Source: Mercenaria mercenaria
Taxonomy: Eukaryota > Mollusca > Bivalvia > Venerida > Veneridae
Length of the DNA: 64,000 nt
Assembly: GCF_021730395.1 (NCBI RefSeq)
Contig: NC_069369.1
Coordinates: 68,165,501-68,229,500, forward strand
Direction of reading: 5' to 3'
Shown here piece after piece: positions 11,461-22,690 of the stretch (positions are counted from its first letter, which is position 1; every line of letters starts with the position of its first letter). Made by a program: the position numbers and the translations under genes. The notes below the pieces were generated by a model, which ran no database searches, was not told the origin of the DNA, and worked only from the letters and a program-made list of their open reading frames with translations.

Positions 11461-12575
11461 GCCAGCGGAAGAGACTGCCGCGCCTGAAGCGTATCATACA
11501 CTGATATTCCTAATCAACCAACGTGTTCCTGGTATTTTGAGACCGAGTTCTGTTTTCAGCCTTTTATAACCCTTGACACTAGTGTCCTCGCCTTGTTCGA
11601 ATCTACATGACATCTGCAGTCGGTTCAGAGCAACTCACTAAGTGTGACAGACGGGCGGACTGACGAATGGGTGATTCACAGTTCAAACACTATACCCAAA
11701 GTGTTCGACAAAAGGGGCATAAAATTAAAACAAATATATATCAATATTATAACATAACGAGTTTATTTCTAATATCTACACAATTTTAGGAGTCTTCAGT
11801 TTTAATTAACATTTTCAGACATATAATTATATTAAACTATACAAAACAAATAATACATTTCAATATACAATGTACATGATATGAAGTGTAATCCATTTTA
11901 TAGCTGGATCTTGAACAAAAGTCCCCTCTATAGAGACTCAAGGAAAATATACAGTGTATGTCGCAATGATATCAAAGTCCACACTGAAAATATGAAATGT
12001 GGATTTTGACATTTAATAATAAAGAGACCCAATATTTCGTAGGCAAAATGGGCACCAACCAATCCCTCGGGATTCTGCAGATGTTATAACGCGACCCCCC
12101 CACCCACACACACACAAATAAAAATAAAAAACATTCATTATCCCTACTAGTACAGTATAATTATTATGTCACCAAAATTTGTTATAATACAATTTCATTT
12201 GAATTTATGATCGAAACTGCTCGTTCTGAAACGTTTAAAGGTTAAAAGAAGGAAAGTCAAGGTCAATGGCCATTTAAAAGTTGACATAAATTCTTCTTCG
12301 CTTTAATTTGTATATGGTATTTCCATGTCTTTATATTATGAAAATTAGTGCTTTGCAATACGTATTCATAATGTATATACATTGTATAAAATAAATGAAT
12401 ATAATATAACCGTTGGAAAGGAGGGATGTTTATGGGGATATGGGGAGTAAGTTTTAAGGGAACTGACAATAGCGTGTCCAAATAGGTTAACAAGAATGTG
12501 GTTTTGTCTTTGATTTTCGTGTACGGTTGATGCGACGTCCCTTGACATTGTATAGGATTTCGAGTATGCAGAACG
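11461..12575. other. 3' flank of zinc-finger gene B; repeat fragments
   Basis: Contains a fragment of a modular repeat tail (GACGGGCGGACTGACGAATGG near 11650), a piece of element E in inverted orientation (CCCTCGGGATTCTGCAGATG, about 12064) and a C/CA-rich microsatellite at 12097-12130. TTTATT at 11762-11767 would be AATAAA for the - strand gene ending at 12576. No coding exon. Confidence 0.35.
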
Positions 12576-13208
12576 TCAGTACAAGCCAGGATCACAACAG
12601 GTCTTCTTGTGCTGGAACAGCGAAGCCCTGTGGTTATATGTCTTATCACATCTTGAGCAGACGTAACTTTTCTTATGGGTATGATTGTATTTTACGTGTT
12701 CTGCTAAACACTTGTTATTTTTCAATAACTTTCCACAATGCTTGCATGACAGATAAGGTTCGCCTTCATTTCCGCAATTGCGAATATGTTGGTGCAACTG
12801 TTTGAACCATTTCTTGCACTTTTCGCATTGTTGCTTTTCGGCATGAATTCTCTGGTGTTTTAGTAATAGTCCTTTACTTTTGAACAATTTGCCACATGTT
12901 TCACATTTAAACCATTCAGTTTTAGGTCTGTGCGACAGACTGTGGCAGTATAGTGAAGATTTCCGCACGAAGCGCTGACCACAGTAAGTGCAAACCAGCC
13001 GAGGGTTAGTCTTATCATGACTGGCCACATGTTCGTCTAGAATAGTTTTCCGGAAGAAGCCAGCGCCGCACACGTGGCAAATAAATGGCTTCTTATCAGA
13101 ATGGGTGATCACGTGTCGCTTCAATGACTTCTCTGACTGATAAACCTGGGAACACCTCGAACACTTGTAGACAACCTTTTCCGTAAATGGAGACTGCTTA
13201 GTTTCGGA
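12576..13208 (-). CDS. C2H2 zinc-finger gene B, last coding exon (7 fingers)
   Basis: The terminal exon starts after a strong acceptor (TTATTATTTTCAG ending at 13209) in phase 0 and encodes 210 residues from SETKQSPFTEK to CDPGLY, stop TGA 12576-12578. Seven fingers follow almost at once: YKCSRC, FICHVC, LVCTYC, FKCETC, a shortened QCEKC...HIRNC finger, LSCKHC and YVCSRC. Finger 5 and finger 7 end in Cys (C2HC variants), and finger 5 also has a shortened helix region. It is probably a nuclear DNA-binding protein. The exon at 17277/17244-17639 upstream on the same strand is a plausible partner: a donor TCG|GTAGAA at 17277/17276 is phase 0, matching this acceptor. That join is inference. Confidence 0.75.
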   Translation of the reverse strand, partial: SETKQSPFTEKVVYKCSRCSQVYQSEKSLKRHVITHSDKKPFICHVCGAGFFRKTILDEHVASHDKTNPRLVCTYCGQRFVRKSSLYCHSLSHRPKTEWFKCETCGKLFKSKGLLLKHQRIHAEKQQCEKCKKWFKQLHQHIRNCGNEGEPYLSCKHCGKLLKNNKCLAEHVKYNHTHKKSYVCSRCDKTYNHRASLFQHKKTCCDPGLY

Positions 13209-13880
13209 CTGAAAATAATAATAAAAAAAGAAATTATATGACTTCCGACTTTGTCTACTGGGCATTTGACTAGCATATTATAACTTCGGTGAACGGATTA
13301 AAAAGACATGGTCAACTTTAAGTTCCCGTAACATACACCAGTTATCTGCTGTAATAGACATTTTAGACAAAGGTGTTGGTACTTTAGGCCAGTTTCAGTC
13401 AATATTTGTCACCATTACGTCATTACATGATTAGCCTGTCCTATATACGATTTCTAGTCTTACGTAACCCATGTACGACTAGAACTTTAGACTAGTCCTA
13501 CGGGTCCGTATTACTAGCCACTGTAACAGATGGCATCACGGTAGCTAGGAATCAAGCGCTCTCCCCCATCCCCCTCCCTAAAAATACTTGACTAACATTT
13601 CGTCCCTTGGATATACAGAGGTAAAACTCAACCACCCTATGCAGTCTCTTAGAATGAAAAATTGGCACTAACCAATGAGTTCCGGGACTGGTCTCTCCAG
13701 GTTCAGCAAACTTTTTACAGACCTTAGTATCATTTTCTATAGACTATAAAATTGACATTATTCATAAAGCTGTCACACATAGCTAAACCTACTTCTGAGT
13801 ACAAACCCTTACCTCATTTTGAAGAATTATCCTAAAACTCTTCAAAAAAAGACAGTAGGGATCATGTTTCCTTCTACGAA
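13209..13880. other. Presumed intron of gene B, no feature seen
   Basis: AT-rich sequence between the finger exon and the repeat remnants that follow. No exon, hairpin or recognisable repeat. Confidence 0.3.
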
Positions 13881-13884
13881 ACGA

Positions 13885-14720
13885 AAATGTAAACAAGAGA
13901 GCCATGATTACCCTAGATCGCTCATCCGAGTTACGCTGCTTGCATGAACAGTTTCGGTAGATGGTTATTTAAGGAAAATGTCTGTGAAATTATATTGAAA
14001 TAGCGCCAGTGTTTTATCATAGGACTATTTTAAGTATGTTCTAGATAAATATGGGCAGGTGATGTGTATGTGTGTGTTGGGGCGGGGAGGTGGGGAATGA
14101 TGTGATATGACATCAAACAAGAAGAACAGAACAGAACATATACTTTATTGACGTGTATAAATACATCGTCATACATTCATATCAATATAAAAAGTATAAA
14201 TACAATGTAGTCTCGTGATTAAGGCGGTAAATATGCATATTGTTGTAAATACAACAGACAGGTTAATGAGGATGCTTTTTATCCACTACATACACAAAGG
14301 GAAAATGACCACACACCCGGCGGTCGTTTTTTACCGAAACAGAATAATTTGTACAATTTTCGTAAAAGATTTGTGTAAAATTATTTTAGATTTAGGTCTG
14401 CTGTTTCTGACAAGAACATTTTTAAAGTTTCGAATATAAACAAAGGGACAAAGTGACAACTCCCCCTGGCGACCATGTTTTATGACAAATCAAACTAATT
14501 TGAACAGTCTTGATAGAAAGTCACACAAGGATCATTTGTGTGAAATTATTTTAAAATCGGGCCAGCAGTGAAATACAAGAAGATTTTTTAAACTTTTAAT
14601 ACATACATTTTGGGAAAAGTGACCATGCCCTCTGACGGCCATGTTTGTTGACAAATCATAATAATTTGAACAATCTTAGGAGAAAGAGATACAAAGTTGA
14701 GGGGCAAGGGGATTCAAGCT
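13885..14720 (+). repeat. Decayed modular repeats (AACAAGAG type) and insertion
   Basis: AACAAGAGAGCCATGATTACC then CGCTCATCCGAG marks a decayed start of the GCTCACCTGA family. Modules ending CCCTCTGACGGCCATGTTTGTTGAC recur at about 14460 and 14630. Between them, about 14110-14215, lies AGAACAGAACAGAACA followed by TACTTTATTGACG, possibly the 3' end of a separate truncated retroposon. No open frame. Confidence 0.35.
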
Positions 14721-16729
14721 CACATTTTCGGCCACTATAAGACTCGTCTTTAGCTACGCTGGAGATACTGATGTAATATCAAAAAATAGCTCTCATGAAA
14801 TAACTTTGTACAAATGAACAACAACATTACTTTCTTTAACAAGTTTATAAAAAGTTTGTATAATATTTCATCTCCGTTATACAATTTTCAGCAATACAGT
14901 TTGAAAACAATAAAGTATAATATTGTATCTAAATTATACAATTTTCATCAGTGCAGTTTGAAAACAGTTTAAAGACTTTTGCCAAGCAATAAAAGTCACC
15001 TAACGGAAGGGGCATTCGTCATATCTGCAACCATATAAACCACACTTTTATTTTGAAACTAAACAAAGTTCCTACACATTCTCTGAATAACCTATAATTT
15101 ATAACCAGGTTTAATGTGCATATTGTTCACAATGTCTGCTACATATTTACAAAATTTCATGAAGAATCTCATTGTTTTAACTTATCTATGAATCATTCTT
15201 TTTGTACTGGACTATCTGTTGCCATAGCAACCGCATTTGTTACTACAGCAGCAAAATTAAACGATATGCGCTTCCCCTAATTAAATTCATAAATCAATGC
15301 ATTAAGTTTCATGAAGAAAATATCAGGTACTTAAATGTGCACGATCCCACTTTGTCTATTTTTTTTTGTCATTTGACGGACTAATGGGGACAAACCGTAA
15401 GTACACTTTATTGAAACATTTGTAAAAAGGAATAACAACATGTTTATTAAGAGGTTCAGTACAATTACCACGCTTTTTCAATAGTCAATCATCGTATGAA
15501 ATCACAAAGTTTTGGCGAAATTCTTCCATTTATTTCGTGCCAAAATTGCTGTATTTCTTCCATTTTTTCCTATCGGTTATGGGACACGTGGCAGACGGCC
15601 ATTCTCCTACCCTACAGATCTCGTCCCGAGACTGTGTCGAACCTCTGGTAGGTTTGATACTGACATTTACCCGATATTTCGATGGATGATTAATCAAGAC
15701 TATTGTTTTCTAACTGATTAAATTGTAATAATATATTTATGATTCAACATAAACGCCTTTACTTTTCCTACAATATATACAGAAATTTCCAAAATAATTA
15801 AAAAAGTTCGGTTAAATTGCACCCCCTGATATTAAAGTTCAAATTGATTTAAGTTACCGTTAGCTTTAGATGTGATGTTATATTTCAGTGTGAGCAGCGT
15901 TAACTCCGTTAGTGAATAAAGAAAATCGTTGTAAAAGAATGCTCACGAACTAAAAGTTGAACAACAATAAAATGAAATGCACTGGTGAAACTGTAATATA
16001 TCAACATAGAAAACAAGTGATTAAATGACCACTAAAGAAAGTAGCAAAAGATGTATACATACATCACTATCACAACTAACAAATAAATAGTTTTTACATT
16101 TACTATAATTATAAGTATATAGAACAATTCTATCGCCTGGCAATAAAAAAGTCCCGTACTGGAAGGGATATTTGACGTATTGTTTTAACCGAATGTCTGG
16201 CATATCCTTTAATTAACCAAACATCCATAAGACATGTTTTATTAAAAATGTGCTTTAAATGTAGAAGGATCTATTTTGTATGACTGATAACGGACAGAAA
16301 AACAAAAAAATGACTGTTTATTCTACATACTGATTTCTATATGCGCCAAAAAACTCTTGTACTTTTAAAGTTATACCAGAATCCACCACTGATGACAGGT
16401 CAAGATCAGAAAGATGGACGAAAAGATGCCTAAACAGATAAACTAAAGTAATGCACATGTTCTACATATTTTCTTCTATTTTTTTAACTAAATTTCATGA
16501 AAACATATCTTGTACTTTTAAAGTTATCGCAGAATTCAATTTTATGTGACAGAATTACGGACGGGCAGACGGGTGGCTAAACATAACCCTCCTCTTCTTA
16601 GGCAGGGGAATAAAAAAAGATCAAATTGAAAACTCAAAATATGTCATCCAAAAATGTTCATTTCCAATACAACTTATGAAAACAGATTACGAGTTTCACA
16701 TCAATGCAAAATGGACTATTTGACTATTA
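14721..16729. other. Gene-poor AT-rich stretch
   Basis: No exon with splice sites is visible on either strand. A fragment of a modular repeat tail (ACGGACGGGCAGACGGGTGG then a CCCTCCTCTTCTTAGGCAGGGG hairpin) lies near 16557-16610. The open frame at 15512-15721 has no recognised similarity and was not called. Confidence 0.3.
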
Positions 16730-16990
16730 AAAGCTACTCTTCGTATCGCCCGTTTGATTGTTAAAACTACTTTAAGTGCGGACTGTCTTACTGTTAAAAG
16801 TTTTTTCCGTATGTCCTGTTTGACTTACAGTTAAAAACTTTTGTTCCATGTGACCATTTTACTGTATAAAAAGTGTTTATCAGCATGGCCCGTTTGTTTA
16901 AAGCTGCTTTTCGTATGGCCCGTTTGACAGCTAAATACTACTTTTCGTAAACCCCGTTTGACAGCTGAAAGCTACTTTTCGTATGGCAAA
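16730..16990. repeat. Degenerate minisatellite, unit about 35 bp
   Basis: About seven diverged copies of a unit around TTTTCGTATGGCCCGTTTGA followed by CAGCTAAAAGCTAC. The last three copies (16900-16985) are the most alike. Lies in the presumed intergenic or intronic space of gene B. Confidence 0.6.
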
Positions 16991-17243
16991 ATGTCATTTG
17001 ATTTAATCTTAACAATAATAAAAACAGTAGCATGCATCCTATTAATATCCATCAAAATTGTCCAGAAGTTTCTAGAGTTTCAATGTAAAATATTTCTTTA
17101 AAGTTTTTTGTCGATAAAATATCAGTAGTTTTAGCCATAGATTTGCATAGATATTGACAATATGAAATGGGACTAGTAAAATGATTGAGAACAACTACGT
17201 AGATTCGCTGGACTCGAGTTCCAAATGCACGCGACTCTTTCGT

Positions 17244-17639
17244 TCATTCTGGGAAAGTTGACAAATATGCTTCTACCGATCCAATTTTTATATCTTTCAG
17301 AATATTCAATATTGCGCGCTCCGAGCAACCGGCATATTTCTCCCTCAATATCTTTGAAAGCGGTCTTGCTCCCGCACCTCCTGTCTCTTTAAAAAGATCT
17401 ATGACGATCCTTCTCATGTCCGACTGTTTCATAACCTCCTGGTCATTGTAGAACAGAACTTCTCCCTTACCAGGAATGATTCTCACAGTAAAATTGTTCT
17501 TGTATTTATGATACATCGTCCTGGTAGATTGGTTCACCTTAGACAAACGTTTCTCCCGACTGTTGTCCGTATTTTTAATAAGTTCTATGATGGTTTCGTA
17601 CTTTTTGTCTGAGAAGGCCTTTAAGTAAAGTGGCTGCCT
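17244..17639 (-). CDS. Gene B upstream exon, integrase-zinc-binding-like domain
   Basis: Open frame of 131 residues after a good acceptor (GTTATCTTTCAG ending at 17640), stop TGA at 17244-17246. There is no ATG, so a start exon must lie upstream. The sequence (QPLYLKAFSDKKYETIIELI, then YHKYKNNFTVRIIPGKGEVL, then GGAGARPLSKILREKYAG) has the order of the short helix-turn region that precedes the integrase core in host KRBA2/GIN1-like proteins, where GGHxGRxKT and YYWxG motifs occupy these places. The usual His/Cys zinc ligands are not evident. If the phase-0 donor at 17277/17276 is used, the exon runs 17277-17639 and joins the seven-finger exon at 13208. If not, the protein ends here. The domain call is tentative. 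Confidence 0.5.
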   Translation of the reverse strand, partial: RQPLYLKAFSDKKYETIIELIKNTDNSREKRLSKVNQSTRTMYHKYKNNFTVRIIPGKGEVLFYNDQEVMKQSDMRRIVIDLFKETGGAGARPLSKILREKYAGCSERAILNILKDIKIGSVEAYLSTFPE

Positions 17640-17719
17640 CTGAAAGATAACGCATTATACAATGAAATAACAACAAAAAAATCCGATTTTTTTTCTTAGT
17701 TTTGTTCAAATTTTAAGTA

Positions 17720-17790
17720 TGAACCACTTGGCGCAGTGCGTTGGAGTGCTGGACCTGAGGGGCTCCAGTATCTGTTTGAATATTTTTGTA
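17720..17790 (+). repeat. tRNA-like SINE fragment
   Basis: A box A-like TGGCGCAGTGCGTTGGAG followed by GACCTGAGGGGCTCC resembles the 5' half of a tRNA head. Too short and diverged to name. Confidence 0.25.
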
Positions 17791-18879
17791 TTTTCCATTA
17801 GTAGAATTTAATAAATCTCGGTATTCTAGTTATATGTAAGGTCTTTTTAATACAAGTAGATTTACCTTTAATATGAAATTAAGGTTTAATTTTCAGTATT
17901 TCCCAATCAGTGCTCAAACAAAGAATTCATTTCATATTCTAAAATTGGCTCAGAAAAAAAGAAAAGAAAATACTAGTGCTCCCAGTACCCAAGCACTTAA
18001 AACTTTAACCATATTAAAACACCTCTTAAAATTTCTCTGTCCTGTTGATCCCGAAAACGATGAGGATCGTCTTCTTGCTACAGCCAGGCATTTTACACGT
18101 GCGAAGTTTGAACACTGTAGACCAGAGTGCTTTCTGGTTAATAATTGTCTACCGACGGTGGGACACATACAAAAGCAAACATTTTTCCATTTAACTAGTT
18201 TCGGAGATATGCCATCGGAAAGTAATGACGGACCGACCAGTCATTGTACTGACGTGTCTGATTTACACTTTTATATCCGGTGGATTATCTTAGTTACCTT
18301 TTTTTTTCAAGAGGAAGATTTACATGTATTTATGTTAATCCTGGTACAGCGTTAGTGTCTGAAATAATTAGGAATAGCTAACTGCAAGGGTCATTCAAGA
18401 AAGACAACAAAACGAAATTTATAATTTGCTGACCGAATAAGTTGGAAAACCATTGCAAGGTCAATTCCTAATGCTATGTTCATTTCACAAGGAGACTGGT
18501 TAAGCCGAACGAGGAGCACTATTACACATAATTATCAGGTATTCAGTCAATATCAAATACAAATGTACAATTCCCCGTTAAAGGCGAACGTTTTAAGAGC
18601 CGAAATAAAGGATTCAAAGAGATTTAAAGAGACAGTAAGTCTACAGTTGGATTTTTAATGAATAGAATCAACGTGTATTGAACTGATCATGAGCGCATAC
18701 ATTCACACTATAGCATCAAATAACTAAATGTGATCGATTGAAGAATATCTCTTATTGAAATACCAAACTCACTACGATGTATATTTTATAATTCTATTTA
18801 AGTATATTTTATCGATTCAACAGACAATGAACACACTTCAAGGGAACTGAATTGGCAGCAGTATATACAGTGATACTGC
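17791..18879. other. No confident gene; open frame of unknown status
   Basis: A 160-codon + strand frame (17873-18355) contains a segment with balanced charged residues (CPVDPENDEDRLLATARHF), but it runs into low-complexity ends and no family was recognised. The - strand has a shorter frame over the same segment. No splice-supported exon was seen. Left uncalled. Confidence 0.25.
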
Positions 18880-19035
18880 ATAAAAGTCCGTAATTTCATC
18901 ACGGGTGGGCACCTGGGTAGAACCAGCCAGCTGGATGGCTTCCTCACATAAAGAATTCAACGCCCCAAGCAAGACATGAACCCACATAGGTGAAAGGCGA
19001 GGGATTCTATGTACTCGGCTACGGAGGTCCCTTTC
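18880..19035 (-). repeat. tRNA-derived SINE relic
   Basis: Read on the - strand: ACCTCCGTAGCCGAGTACAT (tRNA 5' end and box A region), then a box B-like GTGGGTTCATGTC about 40 bp later, then a body ending at the CCCACCCGTGATG side. No target duplication identified. Confidence 0.5.
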
Positions 19036-19549
19036 ATAGATTTGAGTCCATATTCACATCAGCTACAGCGTTCAGTTCAGTGGTTCAATCTTCATAAACG
19101 GTACAATTCAATGCAACTCTGTTCTGAAATCTTTAGACTTAAACCTGCAGTGTTTGGCGTGGGATAAAAAACAGAGACTGTTACAAACATAGCAAATTTA
19201 CATTATTTATTCTACCACATTCTACATGCTAAAGCATCTAAATATATACATGTATATAGCACGATAAAAATAAAACAAATATGAAAAAATCTATGTTATC
19301 ATTAGTAAACATAGTGCTCAATTAAACATAAATACAAATTTAATACTGAAAACATGAAAAGATATTTCAATCACTTATTTTTAGGAAAAAAAATACAATA
19401 CTCTTAACAAGTAGTCATATACATATACATACATAAAACAACTATTTTTTTTGACGAAGTTTAAGTGGATCTGGATGTTTATAAGTTCCGGCGTAAGAAT
19501 TTTATACACGTGTGTTCATCAAGTGAACGTAAGATTCAATGAATGTCTT
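19036..19549. other. AT-rich, no feature seen
   Basis: Nothing coding. TTTATT at 19206-19211 could be a distal poly(A) signal for the - strand zinc-finger gene A, but it is 3.5 kb from the stop codon. Confidence 0.2.
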
Positions 19550-19775
19550 AACCCTAACACTGCTAAATTTCTATAATGAACTTGTCCATCTTTCAATTTG
19601 GACAGTACCAATAACTGTTAAAAGGGGTGCTTACCCAAAAAGATTCTGCCTGAATGACGAACAATGCAGATCATAATCAGACTGCACGGATGTTCAAGCT
19701 GATCATGATCTACACTGGTCGCAAAGGCAGGCTCAATCGTGTCCAGCATGATTAAGTGTTAACGATTGGCGCATC
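19550..19775 (+). repeat. Interspersed repeat, CTAAATTTCTATAATG family
   Basis: Starts AACACTGCTAAATTTCTATA, contains TTGTCCATCTTTCAATTTGG and CACTGGTCGCAAAGGCAGGC, and ends near AAGTGTTAAC. The same order occurs split at 26113-26205 and 27318-27460, where another element has inserted. No TIR or tRNA head was seen; class unknown. Confidence 0.6.
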
Positions 19776-20144
19776 CCATGTTCAAAAGTGAGACTACAGG
19801 TATTAAATATTATTTCAGTGGCGCACAGCTGTACTTGGAGCATCATAAAGTATTGGAAATCCTATAAAATTATACTTAAATAACAGCAAAAACATAAAGT
19901 ATACAACCCTTCACACTTCGCCAATTCCGTAACACTATTCTGCTTTAATTACATGCAGGTAGTGTGGCTTTGGCAGAATTACGTAAATATCATTCAACGA
20001 CAGAAAAAAAAGTTTTATGCCTGGTTGCTTCACTCATAACAATATATATTGTGGCCACCAAGTAAAACACACTATGTTCTTATACCAAAATAAAACAAAT
20101 TCTAAGACTCAATGACACAATTTTAAGGTCATGATATTCCTGCT

Positions 20145-20290
20145 TTTCATAGGCTACGGATATAATTACAGGCATGGGCGCACACCTGGATAGCACCATC
20201 TGCATCTTGCAAGCCAGACGAATCCCAAGTGGGATTTCAAACCCACAGCAGTGAGGGACACGTGTTATAAAGTCTGGGACTTTCAACGAT
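20145..20290 (-). repeat. tRNA-like SINE relic
   Basis: On the - strand a box B-like GTGGGTTTGAAATCCCAC lies after GTCCCTCACTGCT, followed by a non-tRNA body. The box A region is weak. Confidence 0.3.
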
Positions 20291-20316
20291 CAGCTACAAA
20301 ATTATAATTTCCTTAA

Positions 20317-20489
20317 GAAATAATTTATAGCAAAAGAGTGCTTTAACACTATTTATGCACGATGGGTGATTATACGTCGGGCGTAATAATTTCACGCGGG
20401 CACAGCCCGAGTGAAATTATTTGAATGACGTCTCACCACCCGAGTGTATAAACAGTGTTAAAACACGCTTGTGCTATAAATTATTTCGA
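20317..20489. mobile_element. Palindromic MITE
   Basis: GAAATAATTTATAGCAAAAG...GTGCTTTAACACT at the left and its near-complement AGTGTTAAAACAC...CTATAAATTATTTC at the right enclose a second palindrome (CACGCGGGCACAGCCCGAGTG). The 173-bp element can fold over most of its length. No coding capacity. Two TGACGTCA sites lie just to its right (20562-20569, 20583-20590). Confidence 0.65.
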
Positions 20490-22690
20490 TTCTAATATGC
20501 CCTTAATCTAAAACAGTAGATAAAATATAGAAGCGCTCTTTCTTGGTCGCAACAAAAACGTTGACGTCACCGCACGTTACTGTGACGTCATTCTAGCGTA
20601 AGAGTGTTTTAACAGAGGCAAGCATATTAGAATAATAGTTAATACAAAGACCCGAAGAACTAAATACGTTTAAGAAATCTCACGACAAGAACTAACGAAA
20701 GTCGGGTTAAACATATTTTGAAGACTTTAACAATCTGTACTAACATACAATGAAACAACAACAAATTTTAAATGGATGCATCGATGTACATGTTACATGT
20801 AGTAAAGTAACAACTGATAATCAAAATTTGATATTGTGCAAACCGCCTGCATATAAACTTGGTTAAATACAACCATCAAGCTAACTGGCTACAGAAATCA
20901 CAGAAAATGTGTATCAATTAATTCATAAATTAGCTTTCAATACTTTTTATTCAGACAGCAAAAACTTCTGTAGGGTACAATCTGAAGTGGACAATTATTA
21001 GTTGCTTTTTGTGAATAACCGTTTTCATTTTACGATACAATAAATATACACACTTTGCAAGAAAAATGACATCCATTTACATATATGGCGTGTCGAACAT
21101 TCCTGCTTCTAATGTCTACTATTAGAATTTTTATCAAACTCAGATTGTAAATTACTGCATTTGGTCGGTGTTTACACCCACATGAAACCAATTCAACAGA
21201 TACATTTTTGAACAATTACTGCAAAATGATTGATTTTTGTGGGGAACTAAATTTTATGCACTTTTTGGTTGGGTCAATCTGCAAAATTAAATCCCAACGA
21301 AGAAGTTAAAATCCCATTTGCCTTATGTTTGAAGATCAAAATGCACAGTATGTGTCTTCATGTAGTTCATCACGTTTTAAAGACCCACCACAACCGGATG
21401 ACCTACATTTTTCCACCATATGAACTTGATGAAAATCTTTTGGTCTGATAATGCAGTTGTCATACAACTATATTACAAAATGGCAATAAACAATTTAAGA
21501 CCCTTCTTATATTACTGTGTTTTCACAACTTCATATGCTAATTACTTTAAGCTTTGTTACTCAGTCAATCTCCATATCAGTATAGTTATGTAAGTTTTTA
21601 AAAACAGAGTTAAATAAATGTCTTACAACATAAAAATTAAGTGTGGTCTAAACTTAACTTAAAACTTCAGCACTATGCATACTGCTAAATAAATGAGATA
21701 AAACATTAAAAAAGTATTAAGTATTAGCTTCATAAACATCACTGTGACTTTGTAACTGTAAAAACAAAGTCATGTATTAAATCGTTTGATGTGAATCATG
21801 TAAAACTGGCCATCATGGAAACGCAACAAAATGCAGTTATTTTGCAGTGAGTTTTAAAGAAAGCAATTTTCAACACAATAATACATTTCCAATATATAAA
21901 TTTGAAAATGAAAACTAATACCCGACTGTAAGAGAAAAAAGACAAAAGTATGAAATCTCAACAAAATATCAAGCTGAGAAGGTAAACGAACAGCATCATA
22001 TTTCATTCTTGTAACAAAGATGTTAAATTTACAGAAGCTAACAATAATTTTACACAGCATCTTATTTCCTCAATCTAAAAATTTATAATAAATGTAAAAC
22101 TCAAAAAGGCCTACTTTTCATTTTGCTGAAGACAATAACATGCTTGTTGAAGAAGAACATTCGACATACTACACATATTTTATACCAGAAGTCGTTATTA
22201 CATAGCTCCAAACATGTAAACTTATTTTCACTTATTATATCAAGTAGCAATGTCTGCTAGAGGTATAATGTTTTTTATCTCCATAACCAGACGAAGATTT
22301 TCGTTTGTATAAATTTCTTTAAGCATTTCAGCATTGTAAGGAAACATTATTATTATTATCATGTTGTGTTATCTATGTAATTGGCTTTTGTCCTTAGTTA
22401 CGAAAAAAATATTTAAAGTTTTATATTTATGACATTTAAAAATCTATAAGGTAATGCACTCAACAGTCAATACTGTGAAATCAATTCATTTTGTGGCCAT
22501 AAAAGTTCATGGTTTTGGTTCAAACAGCTCTTTGACCATTTAACCATGAAATCCATGAAAACTAGCTCCCACTATTACCAATGAGTCCGCTTAATCATTA
22601 TCTATTAGATAGAAAAACAAATAATAGTAGATTCAACAATATTCTACAGCTTATATAATCTACATTCATTCAACCTCTGTCTTTTTTTCT
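20490..22690. other. 3' flank of zinc-finger gene A
   Basis: AT-rich, low repeat content, no exon on either strand with splice support. Part may be a long 3' UTR of gene A. TTTATT at 20946-20951 would be AATAAA on the - strand. Confidence 0.3.

Noticed and set aside
15512-15721. 69-codon frame MAKFFHLFRAKIAVF
   Set aside because: No domain, no splice or poly(A) context, and composition typical of chance frames in this region.
17873-18355. 160-codon plus-strand frame as a gene
   Set aside because: A middle segment looks protein-like, but both ends are AT-driven and hydrophobic or low complexity. No splice sites at sensible places and no recognised family.
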